Part shown: one piece after another, positions 33,985-45,065 of the stretch
Numbering within the stretch: the stretch's first letter is position 1
Layout of the letters: each line of letters begins with the position of its first letter
Assembly: GCA_032629725.1 (NCBI GenBank)
Contig: JAFEVB010000004.1
Coordinates: forward strand, 620,001 to 684,000
DNA from: Gremmenia infestans
Lineage: Eukaryota; Ascomycota; Leotiomycetes; Helotiales; Hamatocanthoscyphaceae
Direction: 5' to 3'
DNA length: 64,000 bases
Notes under the pieces: generated by a model
What the model was told of the DNA's origin: nothing
The model's input: only the letters and a program-made list of their open reading frames with translations
Database searches by the model: none
Translations under genes and position numbers: made by a program

Positions 33985-35087
33985 CTGCCAAGCAGTCGTC
34001 CGGGCAGCGTATGCCTTGGCGTCCCAAAAAGGGGCTGTGACGTCCTATTTCGTACTTAGGTACTTCCGTACAGCGCAAAGTCAAATGAGCTCCCTCCTGC
34101 ACGTGGACAAGCAACAGCTCAAGCTCTGTGTCCCTACTTGTCCCTAGGCCTTTGCTGGGACGAATACCTGATGAGGACTTTATACTTTCATCGGCTAGTC
34201 CCAACGCGGGATCACGGTACGGTCGAGGGAGGCGGTGTTCAAGGCGGAGAGGATGATAATCAAATGTCACCATGAAAATGAAGAGGTTGACATCAGAAGA
34301 AGGATAAGAGGTGGATTATCTTCATCGGAAACAAAGTTGGTGTATTATGTACTCAGTCGCGCGTTCATTGGGACACCATTGTATCACAGTGTACCTGACT
34401 GGATTCCCCAAATCCTTCGGTAAAGAATGTGATGGCCAGAGTATATATTAGCTCTTGGACATGCATCGAATGATTTCGAACATAACGTCTGCACGGTGAG
34501 CTTCGTTTCTTTCGAAAATATACTTCATGTCATTCAGGTCTACTAAATTTCCGTCTAGGGCTCCATAAAAAGGACATAGGCAAGCGCCTTCTTCCAGCCT
34601 TGAAGTGTCCTGACAACTATTCTTAACAATCACTTTGCAGAGATTCTAGCCAGGCTCTTAAGATAGTAGTGCACAGACTCTGTGGTAAGGGTTCTAACCT
34701 CCCTCCCGTGTTCGTCACTCAAAGCGCTGATAGCGTGCACTCTGTAAGACGTGGGAGAAGTAGTTGCTGTTTTGCTATCCAAGAAAGAATCAAAGTTATT
34801 ACACCCCGAGAAAACTGTCTGCGGATCTTGCTTGCAGTTACAGGCACGTAATTAGGATACTGGGGTGCCTGTCTTCCAAACTTCCGGATAGCGAACAATG
34901 CCTGATACGACAAGTACAGAGTCATCAGATAAACCATAGCCGACATGGATTAAACATAGATATACGTATAATGGTAGGGCTAAGCCGTTCCACTTTTATT
35001 TTCCGATGTCAACTAGTATGACATTCCCATTTTTAATGACTCTGTAAGTTCTGAGCCATTCCATGCCTACTTAGACAGTTGAGTATC
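33985..35087. other. Intergenic between convergent genes
   Basis: 1.1 kb, no credible gene. It should contain the 3' UTRs of the phosphotransferase and phosphoesterase genes. Confidence 0.5.
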
Positions 35088-36766
35088 CTAAAGTGTAGCA
35101 GGGGTATCATCTCGTTTGATATCTGTAATCAGATGCTCAAACGTACTCGAATACGTAACCCGTGCCGTCAGATCATCCAAGCCCCAAAGTTCACTGATGA
35201 ACTTCAAGATACTTGTATGCGTATATTCCCCTCCATTGTTGTTACCCTTGTTCTCAATAACGCCCTTACCAACCCACGGACTAATCAGCAGAGTTGGAAC
35301 GCGGATACCGAGGCGTTTGAAGTCGAAAGTGCTGTTTCTTCCATCAGGCGCGAGTTCGGTGTAGGTGAGGTCGTCACCAGCGGGGACATTGAGAGGTGGT
35401 GGGACGTGATCGCCAAAACCCCCGTGCTCGTCGAAGGTTAGGATGAAGAGGGTTTCTTCCCATTGCGGGGAGTTGCGGACAGCTTCATAGATACCCTTGA
35501 TAAATTGCTCGCCGAGAGTGATTGGGGAGGGAGGGTGAAAGGATTGGTAGGAGCAGCATTCTGGATTAATGTAAGTAAACTGAGGTAGTGTGCCAGCCTT
35601 GGCATCAGCATAAAATTTGTCCAAGGGAGCAATATTGGTGTCCTTTGCGCCGGATGTCTCAGTCCACTAGATGACGGGGGAGTTAGTAATTTCCTATTTA
35701 ATACGGTTCCGGGGGTAGAGGGAGCCTGTATTTCCAGGAAAAAGAATTTATAGGAGGAGGTAAAGCACATAAAACAGAACATGACAGAAAGGGGTAGGGT
35801 AAAATCAAAGAGCTAGTTAGCCTTACGCTGTAAAAAGCAGCGTCTGGGTTGAAGCCAAGTCCTGGGCCGGTGGTGGAGTTCTGGTAGTTCATCCAAGTGA
35901 TGTTGTTCTCGGACAATTGCTGGAAAACAGACCTTTGGGGTAGACCGTAAACCTCGAAGGCCGCGTCATTTTTGCCGTGACCAGCTGATGTACCCGAAGT
36001 GATGTACGCTCGGTTGGGGTTTGTTGGTCCTGGGACAGAAGCAAACCAGCGATCAAAGAGAACAAAATTCTCTGCTATGGTGTTGAAAAAGGGAATCTGA
36101 CTAGGGGTATAGTAGTTGATTGCCTCCGCAGCACGTGTCTTGTTTAATGTCTTGTAGGTGACTGATTGTTCGGTGACGAAGCCGCGCATATTCTCTGCCT
36201 CGTGGAACTCATCGACTTGTTGCTCATCCGGATGCCAGGTGCTGAAGACTGGGAAATGTTAGAAGGACCAGTAACAGCGGTGGCACAACTTACGCTGCAT
36301 ATTTACACCAGTGATGCTATGATTTGGGTCATCCGGTGCAACATCATTGGCACGGGGTCCAGCGCAGACATCATCGTGTTGCGAGGGGTCAGAAGCATTC
36401 CTTAAGTCATCGTCAGCGAAGTTTCGGGACCAGGAATAAGTATGAATACTCACATGGAGTTGCAGTAATTGTGGTGGATCAAACCATCGATGGAGGGCTG
36501 TATAAGTAATTAGTATAAGCTTCGCTGGATTTATCTAGGAGGAAAGTCTTGAGAGATGCTAAATAATCGCATATTATGGCGAAAATTCGACGTACATTAT
36601 AAGTTAGACCACCAGCAAAGGTATCAAAGGATCGGTTTTCTTCCACCAGAACGACCACATTCTTAATTTTACTCCTCCAGTCTCCGGCCTCTTGGGATTG
36701 GTCTTGAGGAGCAGCGAGCGCAAGGCTGGATAAAGCTGCGACGACAACAATTTTGACACAAACCAT
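35088..36766 (-). CDS. Secreted phosphoesterase (PF04185; acid phosphatase/PLC-like)
   Basis: Extracellular phosphomonoesterase or phospholipase-like enzyme of 440 aa. Exons 36766-36596, 36497-36454, 36400-36294, 36248-35827 and 35666-35088; introns 98, 53, 45 and 160 bp. Signal peptide MVCVKIVVVAALSSLALA. The family motif KNVVVLVEENRSFDTFAGGL carries the conserved Glu-Asn and Asp. Further family blocks are PFFNTIAENFVLFDRWFASV, PGPTNPNRAY, the late ETLFILTFDEHGGFGDHVPP and RVPTLLISPWVGKG. Start: the ATG at 36766; the two upstream codons of the same frame begin with TTG. It belongs to the same superfamily as the gene at 61-63.5 kb but has a different architecture. Confidence 0.93.
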
Positions 36767-37682
36767 TCTCAAATTAGTTTGACTTGCAAGCGGTTACCAG
36801 GAACAGAACTGGTTTCCCAGTTAGCTATATATTTATATTCTAATCTCAGGGGCGCTCATGCACGTGTGCGGCGCGATAGGTTACTGTAGGATTCTCGCAG
36901 GGCAAGGATGACGATGACCGATTTAGAATAATTTATACGAGTAACGAAAGGCGATGGTAACGATTTGGAGTAAGCAAGCAACCGCACTGCTAGAACGACT
37001 AGAGTTGAGCGAGCTAATGAAATGTCCACCTGGTTAAGAGGGGAAGTGTGCGACCCTCTAAACCTTGATATGTTTCTGCACATGTTCTCGGCATTCATTG
37101 CGACTGGCTAAAAGTAAGGTCGGGACTCGGGAGGCCACTTGCACGGCATGCTTCTGTCTGCCGCTTCTGCAGGTATATACTGTACCTGGACCCGATCCCT
37201 TCAAAAAGGAAGGTGCAGACGTTTAGCAACCATTGAGAGAAGGGTCTGGCGCACGTTTTCGCGCTGACAGCTCAACTTTTAGTTCGTATTCTGATGCCGT
37301 CCGTCCTCCGGCGATGAATTGATTCGTTCTTCGAACACGTTGCGTACGATACGAAGTATAGTACGCGGTGTTACATTTGAAATCCCCCGCATGGTAGTGG
37401 AAATAAAGTGAGGCGCATTCCAGCCAAGGCTTTTTTAGGTGATGCTTGTTCTTAACGAAAAGTAATGATTGGTCCAAGATCGGTCCCTGATTTAAAGTAC
37501 CATCGTTGCTTCTTTATATAATGTTAGAACGATCCCTGCAAATATTATAGTATTCCTAGAGAAGGGCTTAGAAGCTATAAAAGTTAGCGAAAGTATGTTA
37601 TCGCTGAGAGTTGCTTTCCTTTTTCTTCTCTGCGACTTGAAGCTATTATAAAGATTTCATATTTCTATGAACCCAACGATAG
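36767..37682. other. Promoter and intergenic DNA
   Basis: 916 bp. Next to the phosphoesterase start is a TATA-like element (36826-36839). The remainder grows AT-rich towards the decayed regulator fragment at 37683. No gene seen. Confidence 0.5.
36826..36839 (-). promoter_or_regulatory. TATA-like element of secreted phosphoesterase
   Basis: On the minus strand the sequence reads AATATAAATATATA about 60-73 bp upstream of the ATG at 36766. The spacing suits a core promoter; this is inference from sequence alone. Confidence 0.45.
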
Positions 37683-38153
37683 TCAAGTCGTTCCCCGTAT
37701 TACTATAGCCGTCTTGTTGTAAGGGATAATCCATACCGACAAATCTGCATCTTCAGCTGATGGATACAGACCCTCCAACGGCTGGAGTTGCGCGTAATTG
37801 GGTCGAATAGCAACCATGTATTGGATAATACTATAGATTGGAGAGACTTGGGAACTTGTGCCATCTATTCTAAGTGGCGTATAACGCAAATGATCAGGAT
37901 AAGTACTGCCCGCTGTGATATTAGGGTTGACCGGTCGATTCATATTCTGCTCCTTATAAACAAACAATTTTGGAAAGAAAGTAGATTCAGAGAATATAGA
38001 TCCATAGAAAGAGCCACCGTTCTCGTAGTCGAGTCTGCTGAAATACCTAGCTGCCATGCCTGAAAAGATGGGATTGTGTTTTATATCTATACTGCTAAAA
38101 TCATTATGCACTACCGACTTGAAGAGAATGAACATAGCAGCGAGAAGAGGCAT
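37683..38153 (-). pseudogene. Probable remnant of a fungal transcription factor C-terminus
   Basis: Open frame of 156 codons beginning MPLLAAMFILFKSVVH, followed by FSGMAARYFSRLDYENGGSF. These match the style of the C-terminal part of fungal-specific transcription factors (a hydrophobic helix with LFK, then a helix with YFSRLEY and a small-residue turn). No zinc cluster, middle domain or matching upstream exon can be found in the AT-rich DNA 5' of it, and the end (YNKTAIVIRGTT) does not look native. I therefore read it as a gene fragment left after decay. It might instead be an unrelated short gene; family assignment is moderate at best. Confidence 0.45.
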
Positions 38154-39972
38154 ATTAAATGTGTAATTAGAGATACTCTGTGAGAATATTGCCTGAAGAG
38201 TATTAGAGCTATAGTGTAGTCAAGATCTGATTAGATAATATCACAAGACATACAACAATTGTTACTGCCTATATTTAGCAGATGTCAAGCTACCAGATTT
38301 AAAAGGTGTCCATATCACACCCGAGTCGCGACAGAGCCATCTAGATTTGGCATCAGACCTAGAGCATGCTTAAAACTTGCCAGAACAAGCCCTTCTCTGG
38401 TGTAAAGTCTTCTTTATTGTGAGATTGAGAACCAAGAGCGAGTACGCTGTGGTAAAGAACTGACCACGCAATATATTTCTGAAGCGACTAAGGTCTGTAA
38501 GCTAGAAACTTTTTTTTTCAAAGCATTTCTAGCTAAGGAAAGAATACATCGGAGGAATATAATTAAGGTATGCTGTAAACCTAACTAGAGATGGCCGAAA
38601 TTATACAAGTTCTCTTACACCTACCGTGGCCCTCAGCTTCTTGAGCTGGAACTGGTAAGTGACCAGTCGTCTTGTCTAGACGCGCTTTGATGAAAGACGT
38701 TTTGTCATTTCGGCGAGTTTGTAGATGTCCACATTCTTTCAACCACATCATACAAGCCATCATGGATCAAGCGCTTCGATATAGTCTGTAGCCTTGCCCA
38801 TAACCTTTTCGACATCCTGTCTCCTGATCATTCCTTTCGAAATAATTACTATACAAATATCTCTTTCAAACTGGCGTAGGGAGAATATTGGATCCTGGGT
38901 TTAGTGTATACACTTGTAAACACCTAGCTAGTCACGCCCCAATCCCCCCTGGGAGGCTTGGAGGAGACCTTCGGCCTCTCTCCCTCGGCGTTCAACAATA
39001 CTAAACTAAACTATAGTCCGTAGCCTGGATTCCAAAAGAAACCGCAAGACTAGAACTTGCAAGTTTTGATTGTTAGAGAAACACAAGTCATGCCAACCAC
39101 CCTCAACTTACCATAGCTGTCCAGTACCTAGTAGGTTCCAAACTAGCATTTTGAGTATCAACTTGCTGATTGCTTGTGCTGCACTGCTGCTATAGCCCAC
39201 GTGCCTTATAAAGTGTATTTATCACAGCTTCGTTTCTACCAGGTAAGCGCCGATGTCTTAGTATATGATCAATACTTAATAAGGCTGGCTGCTGAGCAGC
39301 GATATTAGTTGTTACGGCGTAGTGATCTACTGCGGGTAGTTGTAAGGTGCTTTCGTCTCGATGTCCGATACTTCTACTATAGTGATGACTGTCTATCCGG
39401 AGCCATATCAGAACGTAAGACTTTAGATAAATCCCCATTGTTTCAGCACATGCTTGCCTACCTAAATCTGCGCTTTGCTATTTGTAAGTCTTTCGATTGC
39501 GTGTACTATGGCTAAAATGGCAGTCTTCACGCCCGCGCTTTGCGGAATAAGCGTATGGAGATTTAGATCCGTAGGCGTATTCGGGTGCAATGGATTACCA
39601 AGCAGCTGATACACTTCTCATCAGCTGGTTGAACTTCTGCACAAGGGCTCGCTTGGTTTTACTTCCCGTGAATTGGAACAGGTCTCAATACTTACTAGAG
39701 CAGCGAACCTTCCGAGAGTTACAAATCTTACATGCCATAGCGTACTTGATTTTCTCCATCTTTTCGATAGTCAGATGTTGTCCAAGGGTCTCGACTTTCA
39801 AGGTATCATAGCTTTACAAAGAATTGAGGTACCTAGAGGAATATTCGAAGGATACCGAGCTCTGCACCGTAGCAAATACCGAACACCGAGAAACTCTCGA
39901 GTATAACAACTCCGCGACTAGCGTACCGGGCTACCGAGAAACGTGTCATTGACTACCTTAGCCTTATACTAG

Positions 39973-40010
39973 GACCCGGAAAGGAAATTATACCGTTATC
40001 TCTTATCGCT
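39973..40010. repeat. Copy 1 of a dispersed 38-bp repeat
   Basis: Matches 63755-63792 at 35 of 38 positions. Where the other copy has CCATG, this one has TTATA, so all three differences are transitions in the direction expected from RIP. Both copies translate in the same frame to a shared GKExxPLSLIA, so the source was probably a coding repeat. Confidence 0.75.
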
Positions 40011-40095
40011 AGGAGATTGTAATTACGAAAATATTGTTAAATTCATGTATCAATGCTTACCTTATCACGCAAAAAAGGGTAGATTAATTAGTAAG

Positions 40096-40212
40096 CCTAA
40101 TGTATATAAATTCGATACGGAATTCAAGGGTCCCAATGCCCTGAGTAGGATCGAGGTTAAGTTACAGGATGTTGTCACCAATCTGCATCTCAAGGATTAT
40201 ATGACTTTATAA
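40096..40212 (+). pseudogene. Short unidentified coding-like relic
   Basis: 39 codons, ending at a TAA, reading KFDTEFKGPNALSRIEVK and more. Amino-acid composition and codon use look like a real protein, whereas the surrounding DNA is AT-rich and full of stops. I do not recognise the family. It may be the end of a decayed gene or mobile element. Confidence 0.3.
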
Positions 40213-40590
40213 AGCTTATATGACCTCCGGCTCTCAAAAAAATTATTATTCTAATATACGGAGTATAAACTCTGTTTTAGCGGGGTAATCTCCAAAAAAG
40301 CATAAATGATTATATTCAAGGATCTATCTAGCCAATCAAGGCCTTGTTTTAGCTATGTTATAATCCTTGAATTGCAAACAACACGCCACTCTTTAAACGA
40401 AACTTAAACGAAACTAACCACCTCAGCCTCGTCACAATCATACCACTTCTCTTATACCGAAAGAACCGAGCTGATCATCGCTTGAAATGGCGTTCGCCCT
40501 GCCGGCGGTAGCCTTCCTCTTATTCATCATAGAACTAGATTCAAGGCGATTCAAGGCCATAGCCCGTGGTATACAATCAGACTATTAAAG

Positions 40591-41755
40591 ATGCAAGCCT
40601 TCCGTACAGCTCGAGTTCTCTCGAATAGCCACATCTTTCGATCACCACTGCGTCTAGCAACATACTCAACAATGAAGGCACTTGTGTACAAATCAATTGG
40701 TGAAGTGAAGCTTGAGGAGCGACCCAAACCAAAAATCTCCAACCCCACAGACGCTATTATCAAGCTCTCCAAGACGACAATCTGTGGCTCAGATTTGCAT
40801 ATCCAAAAAGGAGATGTTGCAACCTGTACTACTGGAACTATTCTAGGCCATGAGGGAGTAGGCATAGTTGAAGAGACTGGAGACTCAGTCCGCGGATTCA
40901 AGAAAGGGGAGCATGTCTTGATATCATGCATCTGCTCTTGTTCCACTTGTGAATACTGCCGTAAAGGGATGTATTCCCACTGCACGACCGGAGGTAAGCC
41001 TCCTCAATCTCGCTGAACAAGCCCGACTGACAGGACCAGGTTGGATCTTAGGGAACACCATCGATGGCACGCAAGCAGAATACGTCCGAATTCCTCATGC
41101 CGATTCCTCCTTATACCCAATACCCGCAGGAGCAGACGAGTCTGCACTGGTCATGCTGAGTGATATCTTCCCGACTGGTCTGGAGTGCGGAGTGCTGAAC
41201 GGCAAGGTCCAGCCGGGAAGCACGGTTGTGATCGTAGGTGCTGGCCCCATTGGACTTGCTGCCATGATCACAGCGCAACTGTATTCTCCATCGGAAATCA
41301 TCATGGTGGATCAGGATCCCAATCGTCTGAAGGTTGCAAAATCATTGGGGGCTTCTCACACCGTCATAAGTGACGGAAACACAGAGTCCGCGGTCAAGGG
41401 GCTCACAGATGGAAAGGGTTGTGACACGGTCATTGAAGCTGTTGGAATTCCGGCAACGTTTGAGCTTTGTCAGAACTTGGTTGCCCCGGGGGGTGTCATT
41501 GCAAATGTCGGCGTGCACGGGACGAAAGTTGATTTGCATTTGGAGACTCTATGGACTCAGAATATCTCCATTACAACTCGGCTGGTTGACACCGTCACCA
41601 CGCCAATGCTACTGAAGCTTGCACTTTCTGGAAAGTTGGATCCGACGAAACTCATTACCCACAAGTTTGCTTTCAAGGACATGGAGGAAGCATACGCTAC
41701 TTTTGGTGCAGCTTCCAAGCATAATGCTTTGAAAGTTTTGGTCGACTTCGATTAG
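40591..41755 (+). CDS. Zinc-dependent alcohol dehydrogenase (MDR family)
   Basis: NAD(P)-dependent medium-chain dehydrogenase of 372 aa. Exons 40591-40993 and 41040-41755; intron 46 bp. The catalytic zinc region is TTICGSDLHI and GHEGVGIVEE; the structural zinc cysteines are in CSTCEYCRKGMYSHC. The coenzyme fold has VVIVGAGPIGLAAM followed by MVDQDPNRL, with Asp at the end of strand 2 favouring NAD. The first 28 residues (MQAFRTARVLSNSHIFRSPL and on) are basic, lack acids and look like a mitochondrial presequence; starting at the second Met (MKALVYKSIGEV) would give a cytosolic form of usual length. It ends 102 bp from the stop of the 2OG oxygenase on the other strand. Confidence 0.93.
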
Positions 41756-41857
41756 AGCTCAAGGCAATCCTTTTCTGGGAAATCCTCGGCGCTCGGGTGG
41801 GAAGGTCAAGCCAATGGTTTAGTCATACAATATACTACATTCTGCAATCTTTCTCTT

Positions 41858-43027
41858 CTACTTACCCCTTCCACTCTCCTCCCAAAGTTTCTTCTTCTCT
41901 TCATCACTCATGCCCTCCTTCACTCCCCTCAATCTCAAAGCCTGTAACAGAATCCAATCCTTACTATTAATTCCCTCCTCCTTCTCCCCTTCTTTCAATT
42001 CAGGGATAACATCACTGCCTTCCAACCTTTTTAACACCACCTCGTCTCCAGGCCGCGCAAAATATACCACGCTATACCTAGTCTCCTTCCCTTGTACGCC
42101 GGGAGGAGCAACCACGCGATGTATGTTGCTCCTCAGCAACCCATTCGTAAACTTCACCATCGCGTCCCCTAAATCAACGATACAGTGACCCGGGAGTGGT
42201 TTGACGTATGTCCATTGCGGTTCTTGACCCGCGGGGGTGAGGGATGGTGGGGGCAGGATTTGAAGCCCTCCTATGCGATTGAAAAGAATGGTGATGCTGC
42301 CGAAGTCTGTGTGTTTTCCTAGGGTGGCGCGCAGTTCTGACGCCGGCTGTGGAGGGGATTTGATGAGGCGGACTTGGTCGCCTGAGTGAGAGCGGAGGTC
42401 GTGTAGATTTTGGAGCGTGTTGGGTGGGAGATGCAGATGGGTGTTTAGGTGCGAGAGAATGAGTATTACGATGGAATGTGCCGTTTGCATGTATGATTTG
42501 ATGAGGTCCGCATTCTTGTAGAGAAGTTGGGGGTGCTCGAATGGTGTCTCTGAGATGCCTAGGAAGTCGTCTTTGGGAATCTTTCTGCTGTCAGCACTTT
42601 TAACTTCCGTAAGGCCAAGGGCTTGAGTATTTCGTACATTATAGAACTCATTTCGGTCCAGATTACCCTTTTCATCTACAATTGAAGTCCCGCTTCCCTT
42701 ATACCCCATATAGCTCCCGCGGCTTTTATAATCAAATTTGCTTAATTCATCCCTTCCTAAATCATAACATGTCTGTGCTAGCTCAAAAGCTTGATCAGCC
42801 ACTTTGAGAAGCCTCTCCCCCTCGACATCACCTCTTAAATCTAGATAGAAGAAGCCGAGATCCTTTGAGGATTGAAATAGACGTGCGGATTCAGCAGGGT
42901 TCGAGCGAAGTGTTGAAAGTGAGAGTCGATGCAGGGGAGCTGTAGGGATATTCGAGGGGAAAGGTGGTATATTCGGAAAAGCAAGAGTTTCCAGAATGCC
43001 GGTCTGTGTAATTGTTTCAGTTGTCAT
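41858..43027 (-). CDS. 2-oxoglutarate/Fe(II) oxygenase, isopenicillin-N-synthase-like
   Basis: Non-haem iron dioxygenase of 389 aa in one exon; substrate unknown. The N-terminal DIOX_N domain starts at FPNIPPFPS, with SKDLGFFYLDLRGDVEGERL. The iron ligands are His and Asp in LGKHTDFGSITILF and the distal His in LLRSNIHRVVAPPG; the 2-oxoglutarate-binding Arg-x-Ser is in RYSVVYFARPGDE. Length is typical of fungal members. It is convergent with the alcohol dehydrogenase gene, so the two are not in one transcription unit. No intron is needed. Confidence 0.93.
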   Translation of the reverse strand: MTTETITQTGILETLAFPNIPPFPSNIPTAPLHRLSLSTLRSNPAESARLFQSSKDLGFFYLDLRGDVEGERLLKVADQAFELAQTCYDLGRDELSKFDYKSRGSYMGYKGSGTSIVDEKGNLDRNEFYNVRNTQALGLTEVKSADSRKIPKDDFLGISETPFEHPQLLYKNADLIKSYMQTAHSIVILILSHLNTHLHLPPNTLQNLHDLRSHSGDQVRLIKSPPQPASELRATLGKHTDFGSITILFNRIGGLQILPPPSLTPAGQEPQWTYVKPLPGHCIVDLGDAMVKFTNGLLRSNIHRVVAPPGVQGKETRYSVVYFARPGDEVVLKRLEGSDVIPELKEGEKEEGINSKDWILLQALRLRGVKEGMSDEEKKKLWEESGRGK

Positions 43028-45065
43028 GTTGGTTTATTAGAGTTGTAGGATAAGAGGACTAAGAATCTGGGGAACATGAGGGGGGAGGGGTAAGTAAAGA
43101 CGAGGATTGCCCCACATTGACCCCGCCTACTAGACTCGGGAAAAATGGCAAAGTAAGTAAATTCCAGATTATTCCCAGAAGACATCACTAGATTCGAGGA
43201 ATAGATTGTATAACACTGCCAGTCAGGTTTTCGATCTGTTCGGCACGTCTTGCTTCTTATTAAGAAGTCGAAGGGCATCTGTCGTGGATATCCTAGTCAT
43301 TCCATTAGCTGGGTTCCTGGAAGTGAGACTTCGACTTATAATTCTAAACAAGCACCTGTGCCTCCCTCCTCGATGATCTCATCAGATACCTGATTTACTG
43401 CTTCTAAGGTATAGTTCGACGGATCATCACTTGATAGCTTCCTACAACTCTCTAACAAGAATGAACATCTTCACACTGCACGCGGATAGTGTCGCATTAG
43501 AAGACTTGGTCAACTCGTTGTTACCTCTTAAATATCCGGGCAGAGACTCACTCTGATCAAGCCAGATATCTTAAAGCTGACACAATGAAGCCTAATGTAA
43601 TACGATATCGGTCCTCAAAATTATAAGCGTGGGGCAAATGCTCTGTTACCGGCCACGTTATTGTACAACACGGCGATTTGGCCACACAAAATGTTCAGGG
43701 CAGTGACACGGGTTGCAATGGAAAAAATATATATCAGAATACAATGTATTCTGACGACAGCAAAATGATTTGGCAACAAGTCGAATGGAAATTGGTGGAA
43801 GTGGGGTTGGTTTGCTGCATTCTAGCTTATGTGAAGCTGTTATGCACGGCAAGCCTAGCAAGGTGAAGACTCGTGGTTGAGGCAACATAAGATCTATGAT
43901 TACCAGAGGCCCTTTAGAGTAATTAGTGGCTAGGAAACTATGCCAATTTTGTCCCCGATATTTAAGATACCGGTACTTCAAAGCGCGACGCGTTCGATTC
44001 CACATATATACTTTTTTTTTGAAGATCACGTGTCGTTCGACCAAACTAATTACCCCATACCTAGGTAGGTTCTTACTGGCTATTAGAGAATCGTCTAATC
44101 ATATTCTAATTAAAATGTATCAACTTAAACGCGGGTATATTAGTATCCTAATGTTTAGAGCAATATGATTAACCTGATATACATAAATGAATCATTCTTA
44201 TCCACTCAATGCCATACGCAAGTTGGATGTCAGATAGAGAGCTAGACTTTGACATAATACGAAGTAGAATGAACGGAATATTGATCAAAAATTCTGTGAT
44301 TAAGCGTGTACCCTGTCTCTTTGAACAACATTCTTTCAGTTGGCTTTTGTGGCAAATTTCGAGGTCACAGAGTGACAGAGAGGAGAAGTTGCGTTGCCCC
44401 GCAGCGCTTGGCACTTTCTAGCGCTGCAGTTCGACCTTCCCCTTTTCTCTTCGATGCGCGATTTGCTGTCTTATCTTCTCACTTCCGGCCACGTTCTGCC
44501 ATACGAAGTATTCTGTGTTCAAGATAAAAGCCACTCCAAGCGGGGAATAGCAAAGTCGCCATCACGCGATATACGGAGGTAGGGCAGCGAGCGCAAACAT
44601 GGCAGGAGCCATCGTTGACTTACAAATTACTGTTGCTATGCAGATTGATTGACTTGCCTGTTCGAGACGCACGGCAATCAACACGAACGCAGATCTGTGG
44701 CAGGCTCCAAATACCAGGCCAATGCCGGCAAATCATCCACAATCTCCATCAGACGCCCAATCAATCGCCCTAAACAATAACCTTATTGTATTAGCCTACG
44801 GCTGCGAGCGGGAAACGTACCTGCGAGCGGGAAAGGTACCTCGTAGGGAAGCTGCGAGACATGTTGTGGTCGGCAGCTTTGAGCAAGACCTCGAGGGGTT
44901 CAATCTCAAAAGATCTAGGGGCAGGTACAGCAGGTACAGCAGATACGAGTACTGGTACAGTTATCGGACTCGCTGATCTCAAATACTTGTACATAAATAA
45001 TGAAGCCCCTCACTTCATGACTTTTACCCAGCCTTCTCCACTCTTCTCCCCCAACGCATTTCATC
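43028..45065. other. Intergenic, partly AT-rich
   Basis: 2.04 kb between the oxygenase start and the sedolisin start. 43900-44300 is AT-rich with a TACCTAGGTA palindrome at 44058-44067. 44802-44839 is a 19-bp duplication. A TATA-like ACATAAATAA lies about 65 bp before the sedolisin ATG. Confidence 0.5.
44802..44839. repeat. 19-bp tandem duplication upstream of sedolisin
   Basis: Two head-to-tail copies of CTGCGAGCGGGAAACGTAC differing at one base (C or G at position 15). It is about 230 bp upstream of the sedolisin start; a 9-bp GTACAGCAG duplication follows near 44926. Confidence 0.8.

Larger units (their letters stand above)
38154..40590. other. AT-rich, decayed intergenic region
   Basis: 2.4 kb with many TTA/TAA-rich segments and frames broken by stops. 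It includes a 38-bp piece shared with 63755-63792 and a short coding-like relic at 40096-40212. I read it as remains of repeats or lost genes. Confidence 0.55.

Noticed and set aside
40591..43027. Alcohol dehydrogenase plus 2OG oxygenase as a biosynthetic cluster
   Set aside because: No core synthase, tailoring set or dedicated regulator nearby, and the two genes are convergent rather than co-transcribed.
43985..44000. GTTCGATTCC resembling a tRNA T-loop
   Set aside because: The flanks do not pair into a T-stem and no acceptor, D or anticodon arms can be drawn around it.
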